64,000 nucleotides of DNA, taken from contig CAWKLQ010000008.1 of the NCBI GenBank assembly GCA_963850525.1, positions 744,001 through 808,000 of the forward strand, in the 5' to 3' direction. This document shows, piece by piece, positions 34,223-42,743 of the stretch; within the stretch, counting starts at the first letter, position 1, and each line of letters begins with the position of its first letter. Origin of the DNA: JAEMQF01 sp963850525. GTDB lineage: Bacteria > Pseudomonadota > Gammaproteobacteria > Burkholderiales > Burkholderiaceae_C. The notes below the pieces were generated by a model that searched no databases, had not been told where the DNA came from, and saw only the letters and a list, made by a program, of their open reading frames with translations. Both the position numbers and the translations under genes were made by a program.

Positions 34223-35263
34223 ATGACCACTGAGACCCCGATCGACCTGCGCTCCGACACCGTCACCCGACCCACCCCCGCCATGCGCGCGGCCATGGCC
34301 GCCGCCCCGGTGGGTGACGAGCAGTACGGCGAAGACCCGACGATGAACGCGCTGCTGGAACGCATCGCCGCGCTGCTGGGCAAGCCCGCGGCGCTGTGGC
34401 TGCCTTCGGGAACGATGGCGAACCAGGTGGCGCTGTGCGTGCTCACGCGTCCGGGCGACGAAGTGCTGGTGAGCGGCGAATGCCACGCCGGCTGGCACGA
34501 GAGCGGCGGCTCCGCGGCGAACGCCGGAGTCCAGCTCGTCGAGATCGGCGCGCGCGGCGTGTTCAGCACCGAAGACGTCGAAGCCGCCATCAAGCCGCGG
34601 TCTTTGCCGGTGTTCCCACCGACAACACTGTTGGAGATCGAAAACACGCACAACCGCAGCGGCGGCATCGTTTTCCCGCAAGGCGACGTGGTCAAGGTCT
34701 GCACCCTGGCGCGCGAGCGCGGCCTGAAGACCTTTCTCGACGGCGCCAGGCTGTGGAACGCGAGTGTCGCCAGCGGCTTGAGTGAAGCCCAACTCGCCGC
34801 CCCGTTCGACATGGTCGCGGTGGCGTTTTCCAAAGGTTTGGGTGCACCGGGCGGCTCGGCGCTGGCCGGCTCGACTGAGCTGATCACCGCGGCAACCCGC
34901 AAGCGCCGCATGTTCGGCGGCGCGATGCGCCAGACCGGCATCTATGCCGCAGCGGCGCTGCACGGGCTGGACCAGCACCGCACGCGCCTCGCCGAAGACC
35001 ACGCCAACGCGAAGCGGCTTGCCGAGATGCTGGCGGGAAGCGCCGCGGTGCAGCTCGACTTGCACAGCGTGCAGACGAACATCGTCGTGTTTCACCTCGC
35101 TCCCGGCGCGGTGGACGCGGCCACGCTCGTCGCGCAGGCCAAGGCACGCGGCGTGCTGGTCGGCGCGTTCGGGCCACGCATCGTGCGCGCGGTGACGCAT
35201 CTGGATGTGAGCGCGCGCCAAGTTGAACAGGCTGGCGCGGTGTTGCGGGAGTTGCTCGGATAA
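34223..35263 (+). CDS. ltaE: Low-specificity L-threonine aldolase
   Basis: A 346-residue PLP enzyme of fold type I that splits L-threonine/allo-threonine to glycine and acetaldehyde. It opens with IDLRSDTVTRPTPAMRAAM, the signature N-terminus of the family. The PLP-binding Lys sits in AFSKGLGAPGGSALAG, the Asp that holds the pyridine nitrogen in FLDGARLWNA, and the substrate loop in ENTHNRSGG. ATG 34223 is chosen; an in-frame TTG lies five codons earlier. It follows a gene fragment and stands alone. Confidence 0.92.
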   Translation: MTTETPIDLRSDTVTRPTPAMRAAMAAAPVGDEQYGEDPTMNALLERIAALLGKPAALWLPSGTMANQVALCVLTRPGDEVLVSGECHAGWHESGGSAANAGVQLVEIGARGVFSTEDVEAAIKPRSLPVFPPTTLLEIENTHNRSGGIVFPQGDVVKVCTLARERGLKTFLDGARLWNASVASGLSEAQLAAPFDMVAVAFSKGLGAPGGSALAGSTELITAATRKRRMFGGAMRQTGIYAAAALHGLDQHRTRLAEDHANAKRLAEMLAGSAAVQLDLHSVQTNIVVFHLAPGAVDAATLVAQAKARGVLVGAFGPRIVRAVTHLDVSARQVEQAGAVLRELLG

Positions 35264-35287
35264 GCGCAGGTCAGAGCGCTTCAATGC

Positions 35288-35340
35288 AGTGGATCCCGGC
35301 CCCGCATCGAGTTCGGGGTGGCACTTGCGCCGGGATGACG
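35288..35340. repeat. Dispersed hairpin repeat, copy 2
   Basis: GTGGATCCCGGC at the left and GCGCCGGGATGACG at the right are inverted arms of the dispersed repeat, separated by a ~25-base insert with its own short symmetry (CCCCG...CGGGG). It lies between the convergent threonine aldolase and MFS genes and could serve as a two-way terminator. Confidence 0.7.
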
Positions 35341-35342
35341 CT

Positions 35343-36512
35343 TCAACGCGGCAGAACGATCTTGCGCACCACCGCCTGCCCCAGGCACGCCAGGCCGACT
35401 GCGCACGTGAGCAGCGCCGCCGGAAACCCCAGGCCGTGCATCAGCGCGCCGAAGAGCAGCGGCCCGAGGCCCTGCCCGGCAAAGAAGCCGCAGGCGAACA
35501 GCGCCACCGCCGAGCCGCGTGCAGTGGGCGCGATTTCCGTCGCTTCGGTCTGCAGCGAGTTGTGCAGCATGTAGTAGGAAGCGCCGGCGAGCATCATCGC
35601 CAGGCCTGCGAGCCACCAGACGTGCACCACGGTCAGCGCCGCATATGCGGCTGCGGCGGTGATCGACCCGACGACGCACATGCGCCGCACGCCCAGCCAC
35701 CCGATCAAGCGGCGCACCGTCAGCGCGTACGCCAGGCCGCCGATGCCAAAAGCAGCGAGCACCATGCCGGCCTGGGTGGGCGCTTGCGCGACGCTGCTGC
35801 CGGCGTGTTCGATGAGGAACTGGCCGACGAAGGGAAACGCGCCGAACACAAACGAGGCTTCGAGCACGACGGCCGCGTAAAGCCACACCGCCTTGGGGTT
35901 GTCGAAGACCCGCCCATACAGGGCCGCGACCGACGTGCGCGCGCCGCCGGTGGCGGGCCGGGCGAGCGCCGCGGCGGGCATCGTCGCCCAGGCGAGCAGC
36001 GCCGCCACGGCCCCGGCGAGCGCGGCAACGCCCAGGCTGCTGCGCCAGCCGAATGCGTCGTTGACGAAGCCGGCGACGCTCGAGCCGAGCATCTGCCCGG
36101 TGATGATCGCCAGCAGCAGGCGCCCGATCGCGACCTGGCGCTCGTGCAGCGCGTAGGCGTCGCCGAAACCGGCGAGCACGAGCGGAATCAGCCCGCCGGC
36201 AAAGACACCGGCAGCAATGCGTGAGGCGATGAGCAGCTCGAAACTCGGCGCCACGCTGCCCAGCAGCAAGGCCAGCGCCATCGCGGCGACGCAGACCTGG
36301 ATGCAGCGCGCCTTGCCGAAACGGTCACCCAGCGGCCCCAAAAACGGCTGGGCCAATGCGTAAGGCAGCGCGAATGCCGTACTCAACAACGCTGCTGCCG
36401 AAGGCGCCACGGCAAAGTGGTGGGCGATGGGCAGAATCAGCGGGTCGATGATGCGCAGCGCAAAACCGCTCGCGAACGCGCACACCGAGAAGACGAGAAA
36501 CAAACCTTGCAT
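35343..36512 (-). CDS. MFS transporter (drug/arabinose efflux type)
   Basis: The 389-residue protein has about 12 hydrophobic helices and the MFS motif A variant FLGPLGDRFGKARC between helices 2 and 3. The helix-5 motif C-like stretch is IITGQMLGSSVAGFVNDAFGWR. It belongs to the proton-driven efflux group (AraJ/YdhP/Bcr-like). No neighbouring regulator hints at the substrate. It begins MQGLFLVFSVCAFASGF, without a cytosolic extension. Confidence 0.87.
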   Translation of the reverse strand: MQGLFLVFSVCAFASGFALRIIDPLILPIAHHFAVAPSAAALLSTAFALPYALAQPFLGPLGDRFGKARCIQVCVAAMALALLLGSVAPSFELLIASRIAAGVFAGGLIPLVLAGFGDAYALHERQVAIGRLLLAIITGQMLGSSVAGFVNDAFGWRSSLGVAALAGAVAALLAWATMPAAALARPATGGARTSVAALYGRVFDNPKAVWLYAAVVLEASFVFGAFPFVGQFLIEHAGSSVAQAPTQAGMVLAAFGIGGLAYALTVRRLIGWLGVRRMCVVGSITAAAAYAALTVVHVWWLAGLAMMLAGASYYMLHNSLQTEATEIAPTARGSAVALFACGFFAGQGLGPLLFGALMHGLGFPAALLTCAVGLACLGQAVVRKIVLPR

Positions 36513-36591
36513 GGGGGCAAGCCGGCGGACAGGTCAGCGACGCGCTCGCCCGCTGCGCACCCATGCGCCATGGATGCGAACGCCCAATGCG

Positions 36592-36618
36592 GTGGATCCC
36601 GGCGTGCGCCGGGATGAC
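36592..36618. repeat. Dispersed hairpin repeat, copy 3
   Basis: GTGGATCCCGGC-GTGC-GCCGGGATGACG, a compact hairpin like copy 1, lies eight bases after the stop of the Lys-rich gene on the - strand and may terminate it. Confidence 0.8.
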
Positions 36619-36625
36619 GCACCGA

Positions 36626-37015
36626 TCAGGTCTTCGCCGACTTGCGGTCCGCCTTCTTCGCGGCTTCGACGTTCTCTGCCTTCTTCGTCTTCTTCTCCGA
36701 AGGCGTAGGCTTGTTCGCGCCCTTCGCCTTCGCCGCCTTGGGTTCCTTCGCCGCTTTCGGTGGCTTGACCGCCTTGGCTTTCACCGGCTTGGCCTCTTTC
36801 ACGACCTTGGCGGCCTTGGGCTTGGGCAGTTTGGCAGCCGCCTGGCGCTCGGCCCGGGCCTGCTTGAGCGCGCTGCGTTCTTCCTGCAATTCCGTCTCGC
36901 GCGGCGACGCGGGCTGATCTGCGCCCTTGGAATGCTGGCGAATCACGCCCGCCAGGTGCAGCTTCACGCCGTTGTTCTTGATCTGTCGGTTCAGGGTCGC
37001 GGTGCGGATCGGCAT
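36626..37015 (-). CDS. Lys/Ala-rich small protein, histone-H1-like tail
   Basis: The 129-residue protein has a short ordered N-terminus (MPIRTATLNRQIKNNGVKLH) and a helical, charged middle (SPRETELQEERSALKQARAE). A long tail of Lys, Ala and Pro repeats of the KAAK/KPPKAAKE type follows. Such tails bind DNA or RNA non-specifically, as in bacterial H1-like proteins; no known domain was recognised in the N-terminus. Low-complexity coding of this kind can arise and vary in length easily. Nucleoid or ribosome association is a guess from charge only. Confidence 0.65.
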   Translation of the reverse strand: MPIRTATLNRQIKNNGVKLHLAGVIRQHSKGADQPASPRETELQEERSALKQARAERQAAAKLPKPKAAKVVKEAKPVKAKAVKPPKAAKEPKAAKAKGANKPTPSEKKTKKAENVEAAKKADRKSAKT

Positions 37016-37121
37016 GAGCTGGCTTCGAAAAGTTGGATGAGGCGTAAATGTAGGTCAGGTCCGGGACTTGGCCTGTTCCCAGTAGGATTGGCTCCGCCAA
37101 TAACTTTCAGGAGACACCGCC

Positions 37122-38228
37122 ATGCGCATCCCCCACAAGGCCCTTGCCCGCAGCACCAGCGTCGCCATTGCATGTGCCCTGGCCTGCAGCGCACTGCACG
37201 CCGCCGAACCCGCCTCGCTGCTCGCCAAGACGAGCAAACAGACCCCGGCGCCACCCTGGGCCAAGGGCGATCAGAAAGGCATGGGCAATACCCAAGGCGC
37301 CGGGACCTGGGCACGCTGCGCTTGGCACCTCGCGCAGCCGGGGGCCAAGGTCTACGAGGTTTCGCACGAACGCTCGAACACGATGCCCAAGTCGCCGTTC
37401 AGCGGCCCGCACATGGTCAACCCCAAGCCGGTGAGCGGGATTCCGTTCTCTGCGCATGCGTTCAACGGCGAAGTGCTCAATGAAGGCGCCGAGCCGAATC
37501 AGCAAGGCACGCAGATCGACGCGCTCGGCCACTTTGCTTCACTCGCCGCGCCGTGGGACCCGAAGACCGAGTTCCCCGCCGACTCCGCCATGTACTACGG
37601 CGGCTACACCGGCAAGGACGTGAAGCCCACGCCCACCTCGCCGCTGCTCAAGCTCGGGGTGGAGCAGATTCCGCCGATCGTCACGAGCGCCGTGCTGCTC
37701 GACGCAAAGGCCTACATCGGCAAGGGCGAGGGCATGAAGGCCGGCGCCGTGGTCACGCTGGCCGACGTGCAGGGCATGCTCAAGGCGCAGGGCCTCGCCA
37801 AACGCGGCATTCAACCGGGCGACGCGGTCTACATCTACACCGGCTGGAGCGACAAGTGGCAAGACCCGGACACTGACAAGAGCTACTACGCCGCAGGCCC
37901 AGGCCTCGGCTACGACGCAGCGATGTACCTCGGCAAGATGCGCGCGGTGGCGATCGGCATGGACGTTCCCTTCATCGACGCCGTCGCCGAAGGCATGCTC
38001 GCCGGCAAGGCACCGCCCGCGCCGGGAACGCCGCCCGGCCTGCCGTTCGCCGTGCACCACCACATGCTCACGCAAGCCGGCATCCACCACCTGGAAAACG
38101 TGCGCCTGGCCGAGATGGCGAAAGACAAGGTCTGGACCTCGTGCACGATGATCCTGCCGCTGCGCGAGCGCGGCTCGGCGGGCTCGCCGATCCGGCCGGT
38201 GGCGATCGGCAAGGGGGCGGGGAAGTAG
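37122..38228 (+). CDS. Exported cyclase-family protein (kynurenine-formamidase fold)
   Basis: The 368-residue protein has a signal peptide (ending CSALHAAEP) and a cyclase/arylformamidase domain. The metal loop usually written HxGTHxDxPxH appears as NQQGTQIDALGHF, so the first and second His are replaced by Asn/Gln while Asp and the last His remain. A later His pair (FAVHHHMLTQAGIHHLEN) could supply ligands. The relatives hydrolyse N-formylkynurenine or cyclic diketones. AGGAG lies eight bases before ATG 37122. Transcribed divergently from the Lys-rich gene. Confidence 0.82.
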   Translation: MRIPHKALARSTSVAIACALACSALHAAEPASLLAKTSKQTPAPPWAKGDQKGMGNTQGAGTWARCAWHLAQPGAKVYEVSHERSNTMPKSPFSGPHMVNPKPVSGIPFSAHAFNGEVLNEGAEPNQQGTQIDALGHFASLAAPWDPKTEFPADSAMYYGGYTGKDVKPTPTSPLLKLGVEQIPPIVTSAVLLDAKAYIGKGEGMKAGAVVTLADVQGMLKAQGLAKRGIQPGDAVYIYTGWSDKWQDPDTDKSYYAAGPGLGYDAAMYLGKMRAVAIGMDVPFIDAVAEGMLAGKAPPAPGTPPGLPFAVHHHMLTQAGIHHLENVRLAEMAKDKVWTSCTMILPLRERGSAGSPIRPVAIGKGAGK

Positions 38229-38255
38229 TCGCCTCTGCGGAAGAGATGCGCTGAG

Positions 38256-38284
38256 GGTGGATCCCGGCGTTCGCCAGGATGACA
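38256..38284. repeat. Dispersed hairpin repeat, copy 4
   Basis: GGTGGATCCCGGC-GTTC-GCCAGGATGAC, with one mismatch in the stem, sits between the convergent cyclase and Bug-protein genes, ending six bases before the latter's stop. A terminator role for both genes is plausible. Confidence 0.75.
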
Positions 38285-38289
38285 AGGTT

Positions 38290-39258
38290 CTACTCCGCCT
38301 TCGCGCCCGACTCCTTCACCACCTTGGCCCACTTGATCATCTCGTTAGCCTGGTAGCGCGCGAGTTCCTCCGGCGTGGAGATCCACGGCTCCAGGCCCAG
38401 CGCCTTGAGCTTGTCCACCACGTCGGGATGTTTGAAGACGCGTTGCATTTCGGCGTTGATCCGGTTCACGATCTCGGGCGGGGTGCCCGCCGGCGCAAAC
38501 ACAGCAAACCAGGTCGTCGCTTCGAAGCCGGGGATCGTCTCGGCGACGGTGGGCACATCGGGCGCCGCCGCCGAGCGCTTCGCCGTTGTCTGCGCCACGG
38601 CGCGGATCTTGCCCTCCTTGGCCATCGGCAGCGCCGAAGGCATGTTGTCGAACATGAGCTGGATCTGCCCGCCCACCAGATCGGGAATCGCGAACTGCCG
38701 GCCCTTGTAGGGCACGTGCGTCATGCTCGTCCCAGTCATCGACTTGAAGAGTTCGCCCGAGACGTGCACCGACGAGCCGATTCCCGGCGAGCCGAACGAG
38801 AGTTTGTTCGGGTTCGCCTTCATGTAGGCGATGAGTTCGGCGACCGTCTTCACCGGCAGCTCGTTCGTCACGACGAGCAGGTTCGGCGCCGACGCAACGT
38901 GCGCGACCGGGGTGAAGTCTTTCACCATGTCGTAAGGCATCTTCGCGTAGAGCGCGCCGTTGATCGAGTGCGTTCCCACCGTGCCCATGACGAAGGTGTA
39001 GCCGTCAGCGGGGGCCTTGGCGACGAAATCGGCGCCGATGTTGCCGCCGGCGCCGGGTTTGTTGTCGACGACGATGGTCTGGCCGAGCTGCGCCTTGTCT
39101 GCAAACAAACGCGCCAGGATGTCGGGCGCGCCGCCGGGCGGGAAAGTCACGACCAGACGAATCGGTTTGCTCGGGTAGGCTTGGGCCATCGCCAGCGTCG
39201 CGGCGAAGGCGGCAGCCAGGCTCAGCAGGACAGCGAGCCATGGTTTTTTAAGGGTCAT
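38290..39258 (-). CDS. Bug/TctC-family binding protein
   Basis: A 322-residue periplasmic protein with a signal peptide (LAVLLSLAAAFAATLAMAQ) and the Bug signatures YPSKPIRLVVTFPPGGAPD, DNKPGAGGNIGAD, THVPYKGRQ and PPEIVNRINAEM. The ligand is unknown; no TctAB permease genes lie near. ATG 39258 has GGAG seven bases upstream and beats an ATG ten codons earlier. The start codon overlaps, on opposite strands, the possible ATG of the next gene (CATGA). Confidence 0.9.
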   Translation of the reverse strand: MTLKKPWLAVLLSLAAAFAATLAMAQAYPSKPIRLVVTFPPGGAPDILARLFADKAQLGQTIVVDNKPGAGGNIGADFVAKAPADGYTFVMGTVGTHSINGALYAKMPYDMVKDFTPVAHVASAPNLLVVTNELPVKTVAELIAYMKANPNKLSFGSPGIGSSVHVSGELFKSMTGTSMTHVPYKGRQFAIPDLVGGQIQLMFDNMPSALPMAKEGKIRAVAQTTAKRSAAAPDVPTVAETIPGFEATTWFAVFAPAGTPPEIVNRINAEMQRVFKHPDVVDKLKALGLEPWISTPEELARYQANEMIKWAKVVKESGAKAE

Positions 39259-40093
39259 GAAAGTCTCCGTGAGTTCGAAGCAAATCATAGGCGCTGTGCC
39301 AGACCCTCAAACCATTGACGGCGTCGATGTCTTCATTGAAGGCCGCGGCAGCGAATCCATCCTCATGGTGCACGGCTGGCCCGATACCCTGCGCCTGTGG
39401 GACGCGCAGGTCGCCTCGCTCGCGCCGCACTACCGCTGCATCCGCTTCAGCCTGCCCGGCTTTGCCCTCGACGCCCCGCGCCGCGCCGCATCGCTGGCCG
39501 AACTCGTGGCGACACTCGAGCGCATCGTCGTGGCCACCTGCCCGGGCCAGCCGGTGACGCTGCTGTTGCACGACTGGGGTTGCGTCTTCGGCTACGAGTT
39601 CGCGATGCGCCATCCGACCTTGGTGCGGCGCATCGTCGGCGTCGATATTGGCGACGCCGGCTCTGCCGCGCACCGGCGCGCGATGAGGGGCAAAGCCAAG
39701 GCCATGGTGTTTGCCTATCAGGCGTGGCTCGCGCTCGCGTGGCGCCTCGGCGGCGCGCTGGGCGACCGCATGACGCGCTGGATGGCACGCGCACTGCGTT
39801 GCCCGAGCGACCCGCAACTGATTCACTCGGGCATGTGCTACCCGTATTACATCCAGTGGGTCGGCGCCTACGGCTCGTACCGCCACGCGCTGCGCTTCGA
39901 GCCGACGTGTCCCATGCTTTACGTCTGGGGCCGCAAGAAGCCGTTCCAGTTTCACTCGGCGTCATGGGTCGAGCAGTTGCGCCAGCGCCCGGGCAACCAG
40001 GCCCTCGAATTCAACACCGGGCACTGGGTGATGACGAGCAAACCGCGCGAATTCAACGACGCGGTGCGGGCGTGGCTCGGCGCGCAGGCGTGA
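39257..40093 (+). CDS. Alpha/beta hydrolase with Asp nucleophile (epoxide hydrolase/haloalkane dehalogenase-like)
   Basis: The fold shows HGWPDTLRLWDAQ (oxyanion HGxP) and the nucleophile elbow LLLHDWGCVFG, where Asp106 replaces the usual Ser. Asp at this place is the mark of epoxide hydrolases and haloalkane dehalogenases. The catalytic His fits NTGHWVMTSKP. The usual acid position after strand 6 reads LYVWGRKKPFQFHS, with no Asp, so the acid residue is uncertain. The start is unclear: ATG 39257 overlaps the start of the divergent Bug gene, leaving no promoter, so GTG 39296 (MPDPQTIDGVDVF) may be the true start. Confidence 0.78.
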   Translation: MKVSVSSKQIIGAVPDPQTIDGVDVFIEGRGSESILMVHGWPDTLRLWDAQVASLAPHYRCIRFSLPGFALDAPRRAASLAELVATLERIVVATCPGQPVTLLLHDWGCVFGYEFAMRHPTLVRRIVGVDIGDAGSAAHRRAMRGKAKAMVFAYQAWLALAWRLGGALGDRMTRWMARALRCPSDPQLIHSGMCYPYYIQWVGAYGSYRHALRFEPTCPMLYVWGRKKPFQFHSASWVEQLRQRPGNQALEFNTGHWVMTSKPREFNDAVRAWLGAQA

Positions 40094-40124
40094 TCGCGTC
40101 AGCGGAAAGCGCGTGGCCTGAGCG

Positions 40125-40213
40125 CGCGAAACGCGCCTCCAACATCAGGATGCCCAGCGGCGCGCCGTAGACGCTCTTGCCGCCCAAGGCGACCCGACTG
40201 CCTGCCTTCCCTG
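40125..40213 (-). pseudogene. N-terminal fragment of an Asp/Glu racemase-family protein
   Basis: On the - strand the frame reads SRVALGGKSVYGAPLGILML then EARFARSGHALSADAI before ending. GGKxVYGA-LGILMLEARFPR is, from memory, the conserved N-terminus of a group of aspartate/glutamate/hydantoin racemase-like proteins. Here the likeness stops after EARF and nothing further downstream (40093 leftward is the hydrolase gene) continues it. It lies just after the YgiQ stop. About 30 codons survive. Confidence 0.5.
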
Positions 40214-40222
40214 GCACCACCC

Positions 40223-42619
40223 TCAACTGCCCTTGCGGCGGCGCGGCGCGGCGCCCACACCCGCGGCGCGCGGCGGCAACCCCGTGTGCTGCGTCAGGAG
40301 GCGGCCACGCTTGGGCGCCGTGCCGGCCGGTGCGGGCGTCGAGTTCTTGCGCCGCGCACTTTCGTAAGTGCCGTTCGTCACCGGCTGATAGCTCGGAATC
40401 AGGTGGTGTTTGCCGTTGCCGATGAGGTCGGCGCGGCCCATCTTCTGCAGCGCCTCGCGCAGCAGCGGCCAGTTGTTTGCGTCGTGCCAGCGCAAGAATG
40501 CTTTGTGCAGACGGCGCCGGTTCTCGCCACGAACGATGTCTACTTTCTCGGCGCGCTCCGCATCGCGAGTGATGCCCTTCAGCGGGTTCAAGTTCGTGTG
40601 GTACATCGCCGTCGCGGTGGCCATCGGGCTCGGGTAGAAGGTCTGCACTTGATCCGCCTTGAAGCCGTTTTTCTTCAACCACAGCGCCAGGTTCATCATG
40701 TCTTCATCGCTCGTCCCCGGGTGCGCGGCGATGAAGTAGGGAATCAGGTACTGCTTCTTGCCCGCCTCGAGACTGAACTGCTCGAACATCTTGCGGAAGC
40801 GCTCGTAGGAGCCGATGCCGGGCTTCATCATCTTCGTGAGCGGCCCGCCTTCGGTGTGCTCGGGCGCGATCTTCAGATACCCACCCACGTGGTGCGTGAC
40901 GAGCTCTTTCACATATTCGGGCGATTGCACCGCCAGGTCGTAGCGCAGGCCTGAGCCGATGAGAATTTTCTTCACGCCGCGCAGGCTGCGCGCGCGCCGG
41001 TAGAGCTTGATGAGGGGCGTGTGATCCGTATTCAGATTCGGGCAGATGCCGGGGTAGACACAACTCGGCTTGCGGCACGCGGACTCAATCGCCGTGCTCT
41101 TGCAGGCGATGCGGTACATGTTCGCGGTGGGGCCGCCCAGATCGCTGATGACGCCGGTAAAGCCTTTCACGCGATCGCGAATCTCTTCGATCTCGCGGAT
41201 CACGGAATCTTCGCTGCGACTCTGGATGATGCGGCCCTCGTGCTCCGTGATCGAACAAAAGGTGCAGCCGCCGAAGCAGCCGCGCATGATGTTCACCGAG
41301 AAGCGGATCATTTCCCACGCCGGGATCTTGGTGGCTCCGTCATGGCTGCCTTGTTCGTCGGCGTACATCGGGTGCGGGCTGCGCGCGTAGGGCAGATCAA
41401 ACACGTGGTCCATCTCTGCGGTCGTCAGCGGAATCGGCGGCGGGTTGATCCAGACCTCACGCGCCGCGGCGCCGCTGCCGTGGCGCTGCACGAGAGCGCG
41501 CGCGTTGCCCGGGTTGGTTTCGAGGTGCAGCACGCGGTTCGCATGGGCGTAGAGCACGGCGTCGCTTTTCACCTGTTCGTAAGACGGCAGGCGGATCACG
41601 GTGCGCTCGCGCGGCGGCAAATCGAGTCTGCCGGTCTTGCGGCTGGGCTTTTGACTTACAGGCATGGCGATGACCGGCAGGCCGCGCGCCGGGTCACCCG
41701 CCGTCATCCCGGCGGAAGCCGGGATCCACTCTTTGCCGAGCGCACTGGATGCCGGCGTTCGCCGGGATGACGATGGGTCACCCGCAGCCTGCTCCTTCGC
41801 ACAACTCGTCCCCTGCGACGCCGCCAATTCTTCGGTGCTCTGGTACGGATTGATGTGCTCGTCCAGGCGCCCCGGCAAATCGACTTCGCTCGAATCGAGT
41901 TCGAACCAGTCGTGTGCCGTCGTGTCGTCGCGGCGGCGCACGAACGCCGTGCCGCGCACGTCGGTGATGGAGTGCACGGGTTCGCGCCGTGCCAGGCGAT
42001 GCGCGATCTCGATCACGGCGCGTTCGGCGTTGCCGTAGAGCAGCAGGTCGGCCTTGCTGTCGACGAGCATGGAGCGTCGCACCTTGTCTTGCCAGTAGTC
42101 GTAATGCGCGATGCGGCGCAGGCTCGCCTCGATGCCGCCCAGCACGATGGGCACGTCGCCGAAGGCTTCTTTGCAGCGCTGCACGTAGACGAGCGAGCAA
42201 CGGTCCGGCCGCGCCCCGCCCTGGCCGCCGGGCGTGTACGCGTCGTCGCTGCGGATCTTGCGGTCCGCGGTGTAGCGGTTGATCATCGAATCCATGTTGC
42301 CGGCGGTCACACCGAAAAACAGATTGGGCTGACCCAGCGCCTTGAACGCATCGGCCGAGCCCCAGTCGGGCTGGGCGATGATGCCCACGCGGAAGCCCTG
42401 CACCTCGAGCGTGCGCCCGATCACCGCCATGCCGAAGCTCGGATGGTCGACGTAGGCGTCGCCGGTGACGATGATCACGTCGCACGAATCCCAGCCCAGC
42501 AGCTCCATCTCGGCGCGGCTCGTCGGCAGGAACGGCGCGGGGCCGAAACGCTTCGCCCAGAACGGCTTGTATGCGGTGAGGGCGCGCGCGGCGGGGGCTG
42601 GGGCGATGGCGGTGGACAC
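40223..42619 (-). CDS. ygiQ: YgiQ-family radical SAM protein with inserted repeat peptide
   Basis: The 798-residue protein matches the large YgiQ/UPF0313 family: an N-terminal B12-binding-like region (GDAYVDHPSFGMAVIGRTLE), the radical SAM cluster loop RGCFGGCTFC (CxxxCxxC) and a C-terminal basic extension. The product of the reaction is unknown for the family. Between residues ~280 and ~308 it carries 28 extra residues (SSSRRTPASSALGKEWIPAS within) encoded by a copy of the dispersed hairpin repeat, with AGDP duplicated on each side. The insert is in frame and falls in a variable linker before the SAM domain, so activity may survive. Otherwise the length is normal. Confidence 0.9.
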   Translation of the reverse strand: MSTAIAPAPAARALTAYKPFWAKRFGPAPFLPTSRAEMELLGWDSCDVIIVTGDAYVDHPSFGMAVIGRTLEVQGFRVGIIAQPDWGSADAFKALGQPNLFFGVTAGNMDSMINRYTADRKIRSDDAYTPGGQGGARPDRCSLVYVQRCKEAFGDVPIVLGGIEASLRRIAHYDYWQDKVRRSMLVDSKADLLLYGNAERAVIEIAHRLARREPVHSITDVRGTAFVRRRDDTTAHDWFELDSSEVDLPGRLDEHINPYQSTEELAASQGTSCAKEQAAGDPSSSRRTPASSALGKEWIPASAGMTAGDPARGLPVIAMPVSQKPSRKTGRLDLPPRERTVIRLPSYEQVKSDAVLYAHANRVLHLETNPGNARALVQRHGSGAAAREVWINPPPIPLTTAEMDHVFDLPYARSPHPMYADEQGSHDGATKIPAWEMIRFSVNIMRGCFGGCTFCSITEHEGRIIQSRSEDSVIREIEEIRDRVKGFTGVISDLGGPTANMYRIACKSTAIESACRKPSCVYPGICPNLNTDHTPLIKLYRRARSLRGVKKILIGSGLRYDLAVQSPEYVKELVTHHVGGYLKIAPEHTEGGPLTKMMKPGIGSYERFRKMFEQFSLEAGKKQYLIPYFIAAHPGTSDEDMMNLALWLKKNGFKADQVQTFYPSPMATATAMYHTNLNPLKGITRDAERAEKVDIVRGENRRRLHKAFLRWHDANNWPLLREALQKMGRADLIGNGKHHLIPSYQPVTNGTYESARRKNSTPAPAGTAPKRGRLLTQHTGLPPRAAGVGAAPRRRKGS
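41691..41785. repeat. Dispersed hairpin repeat, copy 5, inside ygiQ with 11-bp duplication
   Basis: The direct repeat GGGTCACCCGC occurs at 41691-41701 and 41775-41785. Between them lies a 73-base element starting CGTCATCCCGGC and ending GCCGGGATGACGAT, with inner GCCGGGATCC and GGATGCCGGCG arms. Element plus one duplication is 84 bases, exactly 28 codons. The flanking duplication shows that this repeat family can move or be copied into new sites. Confidence 0.85.
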
Positions 42620-42743
42620 TGGCGGCTTGGAGGGGCGAGGCCGGGTATTGTCGTTGGTCTGGGTCTGCGGGGAGCGCGCGGAGTTAGAGTGCTTGTCTGG
42701 CGTGGGGCCAAGCCCGCGTCGCCACTCCTATCGGCCACCCCCC

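Noticed and set aside
40177..40954. Forward open frames over the ygiQ 3' end
   Set aside because: They are antisense to a well-supported radical SAM protein and show no known motif.
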